Part shown: positions 7,853 through 16,722 of the stretch, piece by piece
Position numbering within the stretch: position 1 is the first letter of the stretch
How the letters are laid out: each line of letters begins with the position of its first letter
Assembly (NCBI RefSeq): GCF_947039875.1
Contig: NZ_CAMRAN010000027.1
Coordinates: 1 to 54,924, forward strand
From: an uncultured Photobacterium sp.
GTDB taxonomy: Bacteria > Pseudomonadota > Gammaproteobacteria > Enterobacterales > Vibrionaceae
Length of the DNA stretch: 54,924 bases
Reading direction: 5' to 3'
Program-made: the position numbers and the translations under genes
Notes under the pieces: model-generated
Seen by the model: the letters and a program-made list of their open reading frames with translations, nothing else
Told to the model about the DNA's origin: nothing
Database searches by the model: none

Positions 7853-9313
7853 TCATTGTAATTCTTCTGTCCATTCTTTGTATTTGCGCTCTAATGTTTT
7901 TCTTGCCACACCGAGTTGACGAGCTGCTGCTGATTTATTACCATCACTGGCATCAACAACTTGCATAATATGTGCTTTTTCAACTTCTTTTAATGTCCAT
8001 GTAACGGGATAACAATATTGGTCTTCTCCGTCTTCATGGCATTGACAGGGACGTTGAGGATAGGCGCTATTAAGTTCAAGTTCCTCCCCCGTCACCCCTT
8101 GCTCATTCGCAATAGCAACAGGTAATGCATCACCTTGTAATTCACGCCAATAATCAGCGGGCGGCTTACCCAATAAAATACACCGTTCCATCATATTTCG
8201 AAGTTCACGAATATTACCGGGCCATGAATAAGCTTGCATCGCCAAAATATCTTCATGAGTCCAACTAATGGTTTTCATACCTAAATCTTTTGAAAGTTGG
8301 TGTGTAAAATGATGGGTTAACGACGGAATATCTTCTACACGCTCACGTAATGATGGCAAATCAATGGTTAAAACATTTAATCGATAGTACAAATCTCGAC
8401 GAAAGCGGCCTTCTTCAACTTCTAATTTTAAATTACGGTTTGTCGCGGCAACAATACGAACATCAATTTGAATTTCTCGCTCTGAGCCCACAGGACGAAT
8501 CGCTTTTTGTTCTAATGCGCGTAACAATGATGATTGCATTGCCAATGGCATTTCACCAATTTCATCTAAAAATAACGTACCATTATTGGCAACACGAAAC
8601 AGGCCTTCACGGCTTTTCTTCGCACCAGTAAATGCACCAGAGACATGACCAAACAGCTCGCTCTCTAAAAGTTCAGGCGCAATAGCACCACAGTTAATGG
8701 GTACAAAAGGTCCAGTACGCTTACTTAACTGGTGTAATGCGCGAGCGACCAATTCTTTACCCGTCCCCGACTCACCTTCGACTAAAACCGCAGCAATCGA
8801 TGGTGCAACTTGGGCGATCAGTTTTTTCATTTGTTGCGTTGCTGGCGCATCACCAATGATATTGACGGGATAACTACGCTCAACGTCGCGTTGCAATGCG
8901 AAATTTTGGCGTTCCACTAATCGACGTTCAATACAACGATTAACCGACTGCATCATTTGATCAAGATTAAATGGTTTTAGAATAAAATCAGACGCACCAG
9001 CACGTAGAGCTTGAATTGCCATTTCTAAATCAGCATAACCCGTCATAAAAATCACATCACTGCGACGGGTTGTCGGATCAAACGCTTCATGCCATTCAAT
9101 ACCAGAACGGCCAGGTAAGTTAATATCAACAATTAACAAATCAAAATGACAGCGTTTACGAATTTCTTCAGCTTCTTCAATACTTCCTGCGGTATCTACT
9201 TGAGCAAACTTTTTACTTAACGCTTTTTTTAAAATCGTGCGCATTCCTGGTTCATCATCAACCACTAATACAGAAACGGCGGTCCAAGATGAAGGCAAAC
9301 TAAAATCAGACAT
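7853..9313 (-). CDS. Sigma-54-dependent response regulator (NtrC family)
   Basis: 486 residues. The receiver domain (about 13-125) has the acidic pocket VVDDEPG and phospho-Asp in LLIVDINLPG. The AAA+ domain (about 150-390) has Walker A GESGTGKE, the sigma-54 contact loop GAFTGA and Walker B TLFLDEIGE. The C-terminal Fis-type HTH includes KSAAARQLGVARKTLERKYK. Between AAA+ and HTH lies a linker with Cys423, Cys425, His426 and Cys434 (CQCHEDGEDQYC), unusual in NtrC-like proteins and a possible metal or redox site. Co-transcribed with the kinase gene. Two well-matched -24/-12 promoters (before tupA and fdhD) and a repeated palindrome in the island are its likely targets. Confidence 0.93.
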   Translation of the reverse strand: MSDFSLPSSWTAVSVLVVDDEPGMRTILKKALSKKFAQVDTAGSIEEAEEIRKRCHFDLLIVDINLPGRSGIEWHEAFDPTTRRSDVIFMTGYADLEMAIQALRAGASDFILKPFNLDQMMQSVNRCIERRLVERQNFALQRDVERSYPVNIIGDAPATQQMKKLIAQVAPSIAAVLVEGESGTGKELVARALHQLSKRTGPFVPINCGAIAPELLESELFGHVSGAFTGAKKSREGLFRVANNGTLFLDEIGEMPLAMQSSLLRALEQKAIRPVGSEREIQIDVRIVAATNRNLKLEVEEGRFRRDLYYRLNVLTIDLPSLRERVEDIPSLTHHFTHQLSKDLGMKTISWTHEDILAMQAYSWPGNIRELRNMMERCILLGKPPADYWRELQGDALPVAIANEQGVTGEELELNSAYPQRPCQCHEDGEDQYCYPVTWTLKEVEKAHIMQVVDASDGNKSAAARQLGVARKTLERKYKEWTEELQ

Positions 9314-9322
9314 AGATACCGG

Positions 9323-9362
9323 GACATTTTAACCAAACTAAAATTTGCGACATTTTGTCTCA
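9323..9362. promoter_or_regulatory. Activator site copy 2 with adjacent half-site
   Basis: TGCGACATTTTGTCTCA at 9346-9362 repeats the palindrome at 179-195, with core GACATTTTGTC at 9349-9359. A half copy, GACATTTTAAC, lies at 9323-9333, 26 bases upstream, so two dimers could bind near one another as at many NtrC-type enhancers. The full site centres about 157 bases before the predicted tupA start. It also sits just upstream of the regulator gene itself, allowing autoregulation. Confidence 0.65.
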
Positions 9363-9484
9363 CCATGAGTCATTAAGTCAAAATTGTTTTATCATTCGGT
9401 ATAATTTCGGTTACCTTTAACCTATTTCAATCAATATATAATACCAAAATCACATAACTAGTCCTTTTCATCAAGATTTAAAAG

Positions 9485-9499
9485 TGGCACTTTATTTGC
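9485..9499 (+). promoter_or_regulatory. Sigma-54 promoter of the tup-mob operon
   Basis: TGGCACTTTATTTGC is a near-perfect -24/-12 element: full TGGCAC, exact GG-N10-GC spacing and TTGC. Transcription is expected near 9511, giving a leader of about 113 bases before tupA. The leader shows no riboswitch that I recognise. Confidence 0.85.
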
Positions 9500-9623
9500 T
9501 TATAGCAGATCTACGCGGTTTATTTCGATGATACGGGTCATTTTGGCGCATGTGTCGGCAGTAAAAACTTGCGACTTATTACCTCAATATTTTTTAATGC
9601 AACCCAATCGATCAGGAACGTTG

Positions 9624-10448
9624 ATGAATCTATTAAAAACAACTTTAGTTATTCTTGGCTGCGCATCAGCAACGATGGCTTATGCAACCACAGAAACAGC
9701 AATGAATAAGACTGTGCGCCTAGCAACGACTACCAGCACCTATCATTCAGGGTTACTGGATTACTTATTGCCTGTATTTACTAAAGACACCGGATATACC
9801 GTCGAAGTGTTAGCTGCTGGCACAGGAAAAGCATTACGTATGGGTGAACACGGTGATGTTGATTTAGTCATGACGCATGCGCCACAGTCAGAAGCACTGT
9901 TTGTTGAAAAAGGCTTTGGTGTATTGCCTCGTAAATTAATGTACAACGATTTTGTTTTAGTTGGACCCAAAAGTGATCCAGCTGAAATTAAAGGTGATAA
10001 AAATGTTGCTGATGCACTAAAAGCGATTGCCACTGATAACGCCACCTTTATTTCTCGTGGTGATGATTCAGGTACAAACAAAAAAGAACTGAACATTTGG
10101 GCTCAAACAAAAATGGAGCCTAACTTTGGTGGCTATAAAGCAGTCGGTCAAGGTATGGGGCCAACGCTAAACATGGCATCAGAATTACAAGCCTACACCT
10201 TAACAGATCGTGGCACATGGTTAGCGTATGAAACCAAGCTTGATCTTGAAATTATGGTTGAAGGTGATAAGCGCCTATTTAACCCTTACCAGGTAATTTT
10301 AATTAACCCTAGCCGCTACCCGAATCTGAACTATCAAGGTGCGAAAACATTCAGCGATTGGTTAGTTAATCCTAAAGCACAAAAACTAATTAATAACTAC
10401 CAACGTCACGGTAAGCAATTGTTCGTTGCAGATGCACAAACGCAATAA
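9624..10448 (+). CDS. tupA: Tungstate/molybdate ABC substrate-binding protein
   Basis: 274 residues. The start at ATG 9624 is chosen because AGGA precedes it at seven bases and the product then begins with a Sec signal (MNLLKTTLVILG through MAYA). The mature protein opens with VRLATTTSTYHSGLLDYLLP, the TTTS motif typical of TupA-like oxyanion-binding proteins, followed by AAGTGKALRMGEHGDVDLVM and SRGDDSGTNKKEL. It captures tungstate (or molybdate) in the periplasm for the TupBC importer. TupA is distinguished from ModA by this TTTS segment, but specificity is inferred. It heads the operon tupA-tupB-tupC-mobA-mobB/moeA, with a 162-base spacer before tupB. Confidence 0.9.
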   Translation: MNLLKTTLVILGCASATMAYATTETAMNKTVRLATTTSTYHSGLLDYLLPVFTKDTGYTVEVLAAGTGKALRMGEHGDVDLVMTHAPQSEALFVEKGFGVLPRKLMYNDFVLVGPKSDPAEIKGDKNVADALKAIATDNATFISRGDDSGTNKKELNIWAQTKMEPNFGGYKAVGQGMGPTLNMASELQAYTLTDRGTWLAYETKLDLEIMVEGDKRLFNPYQVILINPSRYPNLNYQGAKTFSDWLVNPKAQKLINNYQRHGKQLFVADAQTQ

Positions 10449-10473
10449 AAGATAACATTCTAATTTAATGTAA

Positions 10474-10586
10474 TATTTCGCCAATGGTTGTTTATTTAGC
10501 TCATTAACTATAATGAGATCACAGTTATAATATAACGTTTTAGACTTAATACTAATAACGTGAATGATAGCTCCATTGGCGTATTT
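10474..10586. repeat. MITE-like inverted repeat unit between tupA and tupB
   Basis: CGCCAATGG at 10479-10487 and CCATTGGCG at 10573-10581 are perfect 9-bp terminal inverted repeats 85 bases apart. The unit is flanked on both sides by TATTT (10474-10478 and 10582-10586), which resembles a 5-bp target duplication. The unit is 103 bases long and non-coding. An internal hairpin (CTCATT / AATGAG) and a T-run after the right end mean that it could instead be an intercistronic attenuator lowering tupB expression relative to tupA. I cannot separate these two readings from one copy. Confidence 0.45.
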
Positions 10587-10610
10587 TTTTAGGTTAAAAG
10601 AAACACTACC

Positions 10611-11312
10611 ATGAATATTTGGCAGACAACGCAACAAGCGACCCAACTTCTTTTTAGCGGCGATAGCGCACTTTGGGGCATTGTGGGCGTGTCATTTTCT
10701 GTGTCTCTTTTTGCTATTGCCTTAGTGATTATTCCCTCACTATTGATTGCTTTTGCTTTAGCTTACGGCAAATTTCCTGGGCGCTGGCTAATCCTCTCTT
10801 TAATGAACACACTACAATCAGTGCCGACAGTGGTGATTGGTTTACTGCTTTACATGTTGCTCTCTCGTGCTGGCCCTCTCGGTGATTGGCAAATGCTGTT
10901 TACTCAAAAAGCGATGATTTTAGGCCAAGTGCTGATTTGTTTTCCGTTACTTATTTCGATGATGCATGCCGCATTTCAAAACAGTGATCGACGCGCATGG
11001 GAAACAGCACTCACTTTGGGCGCTAGCTATCCTCGTGCTTTACTCAGCTTAATGTGGGAAAGTCGATTTCCATTACTTGCTGCTGTTGTTGCTTCTTTTA
11101 GTCGTGTGATCACTGAAGTCGGTTGTTCAATGATGGTCGGTGGTAATATTTTAAATTCAACTCGAAATATTCCGACAGCCATTGCGCTTGAAAGCTCAAA
11201 AGGCGCATTCGCTCAAGGAGTAGCTTTAGGAATGGTGTTACTTATTTTAGCCTTAGGTCTAAACTTTATTTTATCTATCGCGCGCGGCAAAGCCCATTTG
11301 CGAACAAACTAA
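10611..11312 (+). CDS. tupB: Tungstate-type ABC permease
   Basis: 233 residues and about five to six membrane helices, the usual length for TupB. It forms the inner-membrane channel of the importer. The cytoplasmic EAA-type loop that contacts the ATPase is visible as WETALTLGASYPRALLSLMW. Other conserved stretches are NTLQSVPTVVIGLLLYMLLS and RVITEVGCSMMVGGNI, the latter typical of TupB/WtpB-like permeases. It lies 13 bases before tupC. The spacer separating it from tupA carries an inverted-repeat unit, so tupA may be expressed more strongly. Confidence 0.9.
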   Translation: MNIWQTTQQATQLLFSGDSALWGIVGVSFSVSLFAIALVIIPSLLIAFALAYGKFPGRWLILSLMNTLQSVPTVVIGLLLYMLLSRAGPLGDWQMLFTQKAMILGQVLICFPLLISMMHAAFQNSDRRAWETALTLGASYPRALLSLMWESRFPLLAAVVASFSRVITEVGCSMMVGGNILNSTRNIPTAIALESSKGAFAQGVALGMVLLILALGLNFILSIARGKAHLRTN

Positions 11313-11325
11313 GCGAGGCCTTCTT

Positions 11326-12039
11326 ATGATCCATGCTTCCATTCAGGCACTCGACCTCTCTGTTCGTTTTAAAAGCCGATTATTATTTCACATTCCTCAA
11401 TTAAATTTAGCCCCTAAAGATGCCATTTATTTAACAGGCGATAATGGTGTTGGTAAAACAACCTTATTGAAAATCTTAGCTGGATTACAAAAACCCACAA
11501 CAGGCAGTGTTAATATCCATCAGCATACTTTTTTTAAACGTCTCTTTAGCGGACGCTATGAAGGGAGTATTATCTACTTACACCAAACACCGTATATGTT
11601 TGATGCAACAGTATTTAACAATGTATGCTATGGACTAAGATTTGCGATTAAAGATCGCCAAAAACGTCGAAATGAAGCCATTAATGCGCTACGAATGGTC
11701 GGCCTTGAAACCTTAGCTGATGAACATATCTCTGTATTGTCTGGTGGTGAACGTCAACGCGTCGCAATGGCACGCGCATGGGTACTTAAACCTAGCGTAT
11801 TATTGATGGATGAATCCAGTGCTAGCATGGATCAAGAATCCATCAATCGCCAAGTCATTTTAGCGGAAGATTTATTGTCACGTGGCACCAGTTTAGTGAT
11901 CACCAGCCACCAGCAAAATGCACTTACTGCACTTTGTCGCCGTCAATGGACAATCAATGACACCCAATTAATTGAACGAGCCGATCTCCAACTCGTTACA
12001 GATATCAAAAACAATAAGGATAATTATGCCTACGCCTGA
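11326..12039 (+). CDS. tupC: Tungstate-type ABC ATPase
   Basis: 237 residues. The cytoplasmic ATPase that powers TupB. It has Walker A (GDNGVGKTT), a Q-loop within [10 protein letters not shown], the signature [14 protein letters not shown], Walker B ([12 protein letters not shown]) and the switch His in ITSHQQN. It lacks the C-terminal TOBE/Mop domain found in ModC, which fits a TupC rather than a molybdate ModC. The 3' end overlaps the mobA start by 14 bases. Confidence 0.9.
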   Translation: MIHASIQALDLSVRFKSRLLFHIPQLNLAPKDAIYLTGDNGVGKTTLLKILAGLQKPTTGSVNIHQHTFFKRLFSGRYEGSIIYLHQTPYMFDATVFNNVCYGLRFAIKDRQKRRNEAINALRMVGLETLADEHISVLSGGERQRVAMARAWVLKPSVLLMDESSASMDQESINRQVILAEDLLSRGTSLVITSHQQNALTALCRRQWTINDTQLIERADLQLVTDIKNNKDNYAYA

Positions 12040-12619
12040 ACAAACCCATTGGGTCATTTTAGCGGGTGGCCAAGCCAGCCGTATGGGAGGCAACGATAAA
12101 GGCCTGATTGAACTTGCAGGTCAACCCTTTATTCAACATGTTATTGATACTCTGACCCCCCAAACATCTCATATCAGCATTAATGCTAACCGTAATCAGA
12201 ATATCTACAGCCAATATGGTGATGTGTTTGGTGATAGCATTGAAAACTACCCCGGCCCACTGGGTGGTATGCATGCAGCACTACACCACATTGATAACGA
12301 TTGGATTGGTTTTGTACCTTGCGATTGCCCGCAACTACCGCATGATTTAGTTTCTCGAATGGCAGCAGCATGTCAGCCTGACACTGATATAGCGGTTGCT
12401 CATAATGGTGATTACATTCAGCCCGTTGTTACTCTACTGCATCGCCGTATTTTACCTAAGCTAGAAGCTTTTTTAGCTAATGGCGATCGCAAGATCATTT
12501 TGCTATATCGTCAATGTAATATGATCACCGTTGATTTTAGTGATCAAACAGATGCTTTTATCAATCTCAACACCCCTGATGAATTATCACAATTTGGAGC
12601 ACGCCATGACTCAAATTAA
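12026..12619 (+). CDS. mobA: Molybdenum cofactor guanylyltransferase MobA
   Basis: 197 residues from ATG 12026, with AAGGA six bases upstream; a longer frame from 11972 lies within tupC. MobA transfers GMP from GTP to molybdopterin to form the guanine dinucleotide cofactor used by formate dehydrogenases and other DMSO-reductase-family enzymes. The nucleotide-binding signature is present as [18 protein letters not shown], followed by [12 protein letters not shown] and the metal-binding [10 protein letters not shown]. It overlaps both neighbours by 14 bases (tupC upstream, mobB-moeA downstream), so it is a tightly coupled part of the operon. Confidence 0.93.
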   Translation: MPTPEQTHWVILAGGQASRMGGNDKGLIELAGQPFIQHVIDTLTPQTSHISINANRNQNIYSQYGDVFGDSIENYPGPLGGMHAALHHIDNDWIGFVPCDCPQLPHDLVSRMAAACQPDTDIAVAHNGDYIQPVVTLLHRRILPKLEAFLANGDRKIILLYRQCNMITVDFSDQTDAFINLNTPDELSQFGARHDSN

Positions 12620-14384
12620 CGCATCAGTGCCATTATTAGGCTTTGCTGCATTCAGTGGTACAGGAAAAACGACCCTTATTGAAGCGATGTTACCTAAATT
12701 AGTTGAACAAGGTCTGCGCGTCGCTGTAATCAAACATGCTCACCATGATTTTGATCTTGATGAACCGGGCAAAGATAGCTACCGCTTACGCAAAGCAGGT
12801 GCAAGCCAAATGCTTATCTCCTCGCGTTACCGCCGCGCATTGATCAACGAGACACCAACAACGGAAGCGACCTTAGCGTATTTAATTCGCCAATTAGATC
12901 AAACCCACCTCGATCTTATTTTAGTGGAAGGTTTTAAAAACCTTGATTTCCCTAAAATTGAATTACACCGTCAAGCGATCAATAAACCGTGGTTATTTCA
13001 AAATGATAATAATATTATTGCCGTTGCGAGTGATATCAAAGCCGATACAAGCTTGCCGCAAATAAGTATTGATGATATCGAACAATTAACCAATTTTGTG
13101 GTTAAATACAGTTCGAAATCACAACAACAATCAATAAAAACAGCCAGTTGTGATGAGGTTCAACCACAAGGTATGTTATCGGTTGAGCAAGGTCGCCAGC
13201 GTATTCTTGCGCAAATAAAAACCATTGATAACCCACAAACGGTTGAACTAAAACAAGCACTTGGTCGGATCGTACACACTGATATCCTTTCCCCTGTGAA
13301 TGTGCCACAACATACTAATTCCGCGATGGATGGTTACGCTATTCGTGGCGCAGATATTGATCTCAATAGCTATACCGTTGTCGGTCAAGTGCTTGCTGGG
13401 CATCATTATCCACACCCGCTACAAGCAGGTGAAGCAGTGCGTATCATGACAGGCGCCCCCGTTCCTCAAGCTGCTGATACCGTGATTATGCGTGAACAAG
13501 CACATCAAAATGGTGACACTGTCACGTTCAATCTTGCTATGGGTGCGATTAAAGCGGGTCAAAATGTCCGTTTAGCGGGTGAAGATCTGGCGATTGATCA
13601 AGTTACGGTCGCAAAAGGACAAACCATCACAGCACCAGAGCTTGGCATGGTCGCATCACTTGGGCTCAATGAAATAACCATCAACACTCCTCTTCGTCTC
13701 GCTATTTTCTCAACCGGTGATGAAGTACAAGCTCCCGGTGAAGCACAACGACAAAATTGTATTTATGATTCTAACCGCTATAGCTTATTTGCTTTACTGA
13801 CTCGTCTAGGTTGTGAAGTCGTTGATTTAGGTATTATCGAAGACAGTGAAGCCACACTTGAAGCAACATTAAATCAAGCCAGCCAACAAGCAGATATGAT
13901 TCTATCCTCTGGCGGTGTTTCTGTTGGTGATGCTGATTACATCAAAACTGTATTAGATAAACTAGGGAAAATTAACTTCTGGCGTATTAATATGCGCCCA
14001 GGTCGTCCACTCGCCTTTGGTCATATTAATGACATTCCGTTCTTTGGATTACCGGGAAATCCTGTCGCTGTTATGGTGACATTCTTACAATTTGTAGAAC
14101 CCGCTATTCGCAAACAACAAGGTTATCAAGATTGGCAGCCACAAACGTATACCGCTATTGCAGCAGAGCCTCTGCGGTCTCGTATTGGCCGTACTGAATA
14201 TTTACGTGGTTATTATAAGTGGGATGCCAATGGTCGCCTTTCAGTTAAAACTATTGGCTCTCAAGGGTCTGGTATTTTACGTTCAATGAGTGAGGCTAAT
14301 TGCCTAATAGAAATTTCACCACAACAAGAATATGCACAAATTGGTGATAAAGTCACCGTAATACCACTGGATATACGTCTATAG
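12606..14384 (+). CDS. mobB-moeA: MobB-MoeA fusion protein
   Basis: 592 residues from ATG 12606, preceded by GGAG. The N-terminal domain (about 1-170) is MobB, a GTP-binding adaptor of MobA with the P-loop [13 protein letters not shown] and [20 protein letters not shown]. The rest (about 195-592) is MoeA, which inserts molybdate (or tungstate) into adenylylated molybdopterin. MoeA motifs include [37 protein letters not shown] and [13 protein letters not shown]. Fusing metal insertion to the guanylylation adaptor puts two late cofactor steps in one chain, and the operon adds uptake of the metal oxyanion. It may be a dedicated paralogue for formate dehydrogenase; a separate housekeeping moeA cannot be checked here. 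Confidence 0.93.
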   Translation: MTQINASVPLLGFAAFSGTGKTTLIEAMLPKLVEQGLRVAVIKHAHHDFDLDEPGKDSYRLRKAGASQMLISSRYRRALINETPTTEATLAYLIRQLDQTHLDLILVEGFKNLDFPKIELHRQAINKPWLFQNDNNIIAVASDIKADTSLPQISIDDIEQLTNFVVKYSSKSQQQSIKTASCDEVQPQGMLSVEQGRQRILAQIKTIDNPQTVELKQALGRIVHTDILSPVNVPQHTNSAMDGYAIRGADIDLNSYTVVGQVLAGHHYPHPLQAGEAVRIMTGAPVPQAADTVIMREQAHQNGDTVTFNLAMGAIKAGQNVRLAGEDLAIDQVTVAKGQTITAPELGMVASLGLNEITINTPLRLAIFSTGDEVQAPGEAQRQNCIYDSNRYSLFALLTRLGCEVVDLGIIEDSEATLEATLNQASQQADMILSSGGVSVGDADYIKTVLDKLGKINFWRINMRPGRPLAFGHINDIPFFGLPGNPVAVMVTFLQFVEPAIRKQQGYQDWQPQTYTAIAAEPLRSRIGRTEYLRGYYKWDANGRLSVKTIGSQGSGILRSMSEANCLIEISPQQEYAQIGDKVTVIPLDIRL

Positions 14385-14400
14385 CACATTCAACCTTATG

Positions 14401-14430
14401 AAGCCCTCGCACGTTTGCAGGGGCTTTTTT
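14401..14430 (+). terminator. Intrinsic terminator of the tup-mob operon
   Basis: AAGCCC at 14401-14406 pairs with GGGCTT at 14421-14426, with partial pairing inside, followed by T4 more. It lies 16 bases after the mobB-moeA stop. Confidence 0.8.
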
Positions 14431-14559
14431 ATTCCCGCTATTATTAGTATGTATTTTATCAATATATGTATTTACATTAATATCATCTGGCTAGACCATT
14501 AAAGTGATATTTATGTTGTAGAATAGCGACAGTCTTATTTTTAGGTATTATAAGTAAAC

Positions 14560-15276
14560 ATGTTTTTAGATTCATATTATTCAGATAACAGCGGTGAATT
14601 ATCTTTTACTCGTGCACAAGCAAGTCATTTTGCAAAACGCGTAGCCGGTGACTTTAACCCTATTCACGATGAAGATAACAAGCGTTTTTGTGTACCTGGC
14701 GATCTGCTATTTTCGGTTCTGCTAGCAAATGTTGGCCTTAGCCAAAAAATGCGCTTCGAATTTGCAGGCATGATCAATGAATCAAGCTGCCTACTTATAG
14801 ATATAAAATCCCCTGCTGAGCTCTCAGTTGTCGACTGTAAGGGCAAAGTATACATGGATGTCACACGCAGTGGCGAAACAACAAAAGATGAAGTGCTAAT
14901 TTCACAAGTAACTAAAAGCTATGTGCAATTTTCAGGAATGAACTTTCCTCACATCATGGTTCCATTGATGAAATCAAAAGACATCATGATCAATCCTGCT
15001 CGCCCATTGGTGATCTATGAATGTATGGAGCTAGATTTCACTCGTTTAGATCTAACAGCACCGACTGTTGAACTCACTGACTCTATTATTGAAGTAGAAG
15101 GCAAACGTGGTTATGTGACTCTACATTTTTGCTTTAAAGAAAATGGAGAAATTGTAGGCACAGGTAGTAAGCGCATGTTGATGAGTGGCTTAAAGCCTTA
15201 TTGCCAAGATGGTATTGATGATTTAGTGTCGCGTTTTAATGAACGCAAAGATAAATTTAACACTATTCACAATTAA
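14560..15276 (+). CDS. DUF3581 hotdog-fold protein
   Basis: 238 residues, soluble. The N terminus carries SHFAKRVAGDFNPIHDED, closely like the catalytic segment of MaoC-type (R)-hydratases (D-x4-H), so a hotdog-fold acyl-CoA or acyl-ACP hydratase/thioesterase relationship is likely. The rest matches the DUF3581 family as I know it from Vibrio and Shewanella. No experimental function is known to me. It is monocistronic, with a terminator on each side. Confidence 0.8.
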   Translation: MFLDSYYSDNSGELSFTRAQASHFAKRVAGDFNPIHDEDNKRFCVPGDLLFSVLLANVGLSQKMRFEFAGMINESSCLLIDIKSPAELSVVDCKGKVYMDVTRSGETTKDEVLISQVTKSYVQFSGMNFPHIMVPLMKSKDIMINPARPLVIYECMELDFTRLDLTAPTVELTDSIIEVEGKRGYVTLHFCFKENGEIVGTGSKRMLMSGLKPYCQDGIDDLVSRFNERKDKFNTIHN

Positions 15277-15325
15277 GTAATCATTAATCAGTCCCATTGA
15301 TTATTACTCAAAAATGTATTACATC

Positions 15326-15360
15326 AAAAAAGCCCAACCGACTATCGATTGGGCTTTTTT
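15326..15360. terminator. Bidirectional terminator
   Basis: AAAAAAGCCCAA at 15326-15337 pairs with TTGGGCTTTTTT at 15349-15360; the loop can extend the stem. It separates the DUF3581 gene from the convergent sensor kinase gene. Confidence 0.9.
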
Positions 15361-15378
15361 GATGGCGATGATCTTTAG

Positions 15379-16722
15379 TTATACCTCACCGATCTTTGCT
15401 ACTAATTCAGACGCTAGCGGTAAATACAGTCGTGATCGTAATCCTGGGTTATTGTCACTGAAAACTAGCTCGCCATTATGGCGAATAACCACCGCTTCAA
15501 CTAACGATAACCCCAATCCAAATCCTTGATGAGTTCGACTACGATCAGCACGAAACATAGGTTCACGAATACGTTGCTTGTCTTCATCAGATACCCCCAT
15601 GCCATTATCAATCACAACCACACCAAAATGGTCAACAATCACATCAATCACACCTTGCTCTGGTGTGTATTTAATTGAATTTTCAACCAGATTATATACG
15701 GCTCTAAATAATAAACTCGGTTCACCTTGTAATCGATATGGTTGATCTTCTCTAAAACTCAGTCGTTGCTGTTTTTCATCTGAAATGGGTAATAAAAACT
15801 CAACCACATCTCGGCAAACTTGAGATAAATCAACCCATTCTTTATCTATATGTTGCTTACCACTGTTTAAATTAGCAATTTCAAGCATGCCATTAAACAT
15901 ACTTAACAAGACTTCTAAGTCATCATGACATGCTTCTAATTCTTTGGTATGTGGCGCTGTGTTTTGTGTCAGTAATCGTTCTAAGCGCAGCTTCATTCGA
16001 GCAATTGGGGTACGTAAATCATGAGCCATTCCAACCGATAATACCTTTAATGATGTCTCTTTCTTCTCTACCTGTTCAATCATAAAATTAAGATGCATAG
16101 CTAATACATCAAATTCATCATCATTGGCACTAACCGGTAACTTAACCCCTTTTTCGCCCAATATAACGCGATTCATTGCCTGATTAACTCGTGCTAATTT
16201 TTTTAATATGACCACCGCAAATAACGATGCACCAGCCAACATAAGAATCACAGGCACTGCTATACCAGAAAGCAACATAGGAATAACAGTTTGTCGGTAC
16301 GATTGCATAAATTGAGGATTAATCTTTATGACTAATTCCATTCCTAAAGGCAACGGTACCACCTGAGATAATTGCGATGTTTTACTACCATGACCAAAGA
16401 TAAAAGACGCTGTTGGATAAATTAATAATTCTTTGTTAATACGCTTTGTTGGCTGTATGGCGTAACTAAATGTCGCATTACTTAGTTTACGTTGCGCTAT
16501 CGTTCGATATAGTGCACCACTGTCACCTTTATTAACTATCATCGAAAACAAATTAGCTTCATTAACCAAATCACGTTTTAATTGCTGGTGGTAAAACGTT
16601 TCAGAACTAACCACTACCTGATTGATAAATAGCATAAATATAAAAGCTACGCAGGTAATAAAATACATCAACACTTTAAAAATAGTTGATCGTGACAGGT
16701 TTTCAGACCCGGCGTAAGACAT
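15379..16722 (-). CDS. Two-component sensor histidine kinase
   Basis: 447 residues from ATG 16722 (an upstream TTG/ATG frame from 16731 would add three residues). It has a membrane helix at about 13-35, a periplasmic domain of some 120 residues, a second helix (IPMLLSGIAVPVILMLAGAS region), HAMP, then HisKA with VGMAHDLRTPIARMK (phospho-acceptor His about 234) and an ATPase domain with N-box (AVYNLVENSIKYTP), G1 (VIDNGMGVS) and G2 (FGLGLSLVEAV). The start overlaps the response regulator gene by 20 bases. The signal is not evident. Confidence 0.9.
   Translation of the reverse strand: MSYAGSENLSRSTIFKVLMYFITCVAFIFMLFINQVVVSSETFYHQQLKRDLVNEANLFSMIVNKGDSGALYRTIAQRKLSNATFSYAIQPTKRINKELLIYPTASFIFGHGSKTSQLSQVVPLPLGMELVIKINPQFMQSYRQTVIPMLLSGIAVPVILMLAGASLFAVVILKKLARVNQAMNRVILGEKGVKLPVSANDDEFDVLAMHLNFMIEQVEKKETSLKVLSVGMAHDLRTPIARMKLRLERLLTQNTAPHTKELEACHDDLEVLLSMFNGMLEIANLNSGKQHIDKEWVDLSQVCRDVVEFLLPISDEKQQRLSFREDQPYRLQGEPSLLFRAVYNLVENSIKYTPEQGVIDVIVDHFGVVVIDNGMGVSDEDKQRIREPMFRADRSRTHQGFGLGLSLVEAVVIRHNGELVFSDNNPGLRSRLYLPLASELVAKIGEV

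Noticed and set aside
9511..9623. Possible Moco/Wco riboswitch in the tupA leader
   Set aside because: I could not find the conserved paired elements of that class in the 113-base leader; the sigma-54 promoter explains control well enough.
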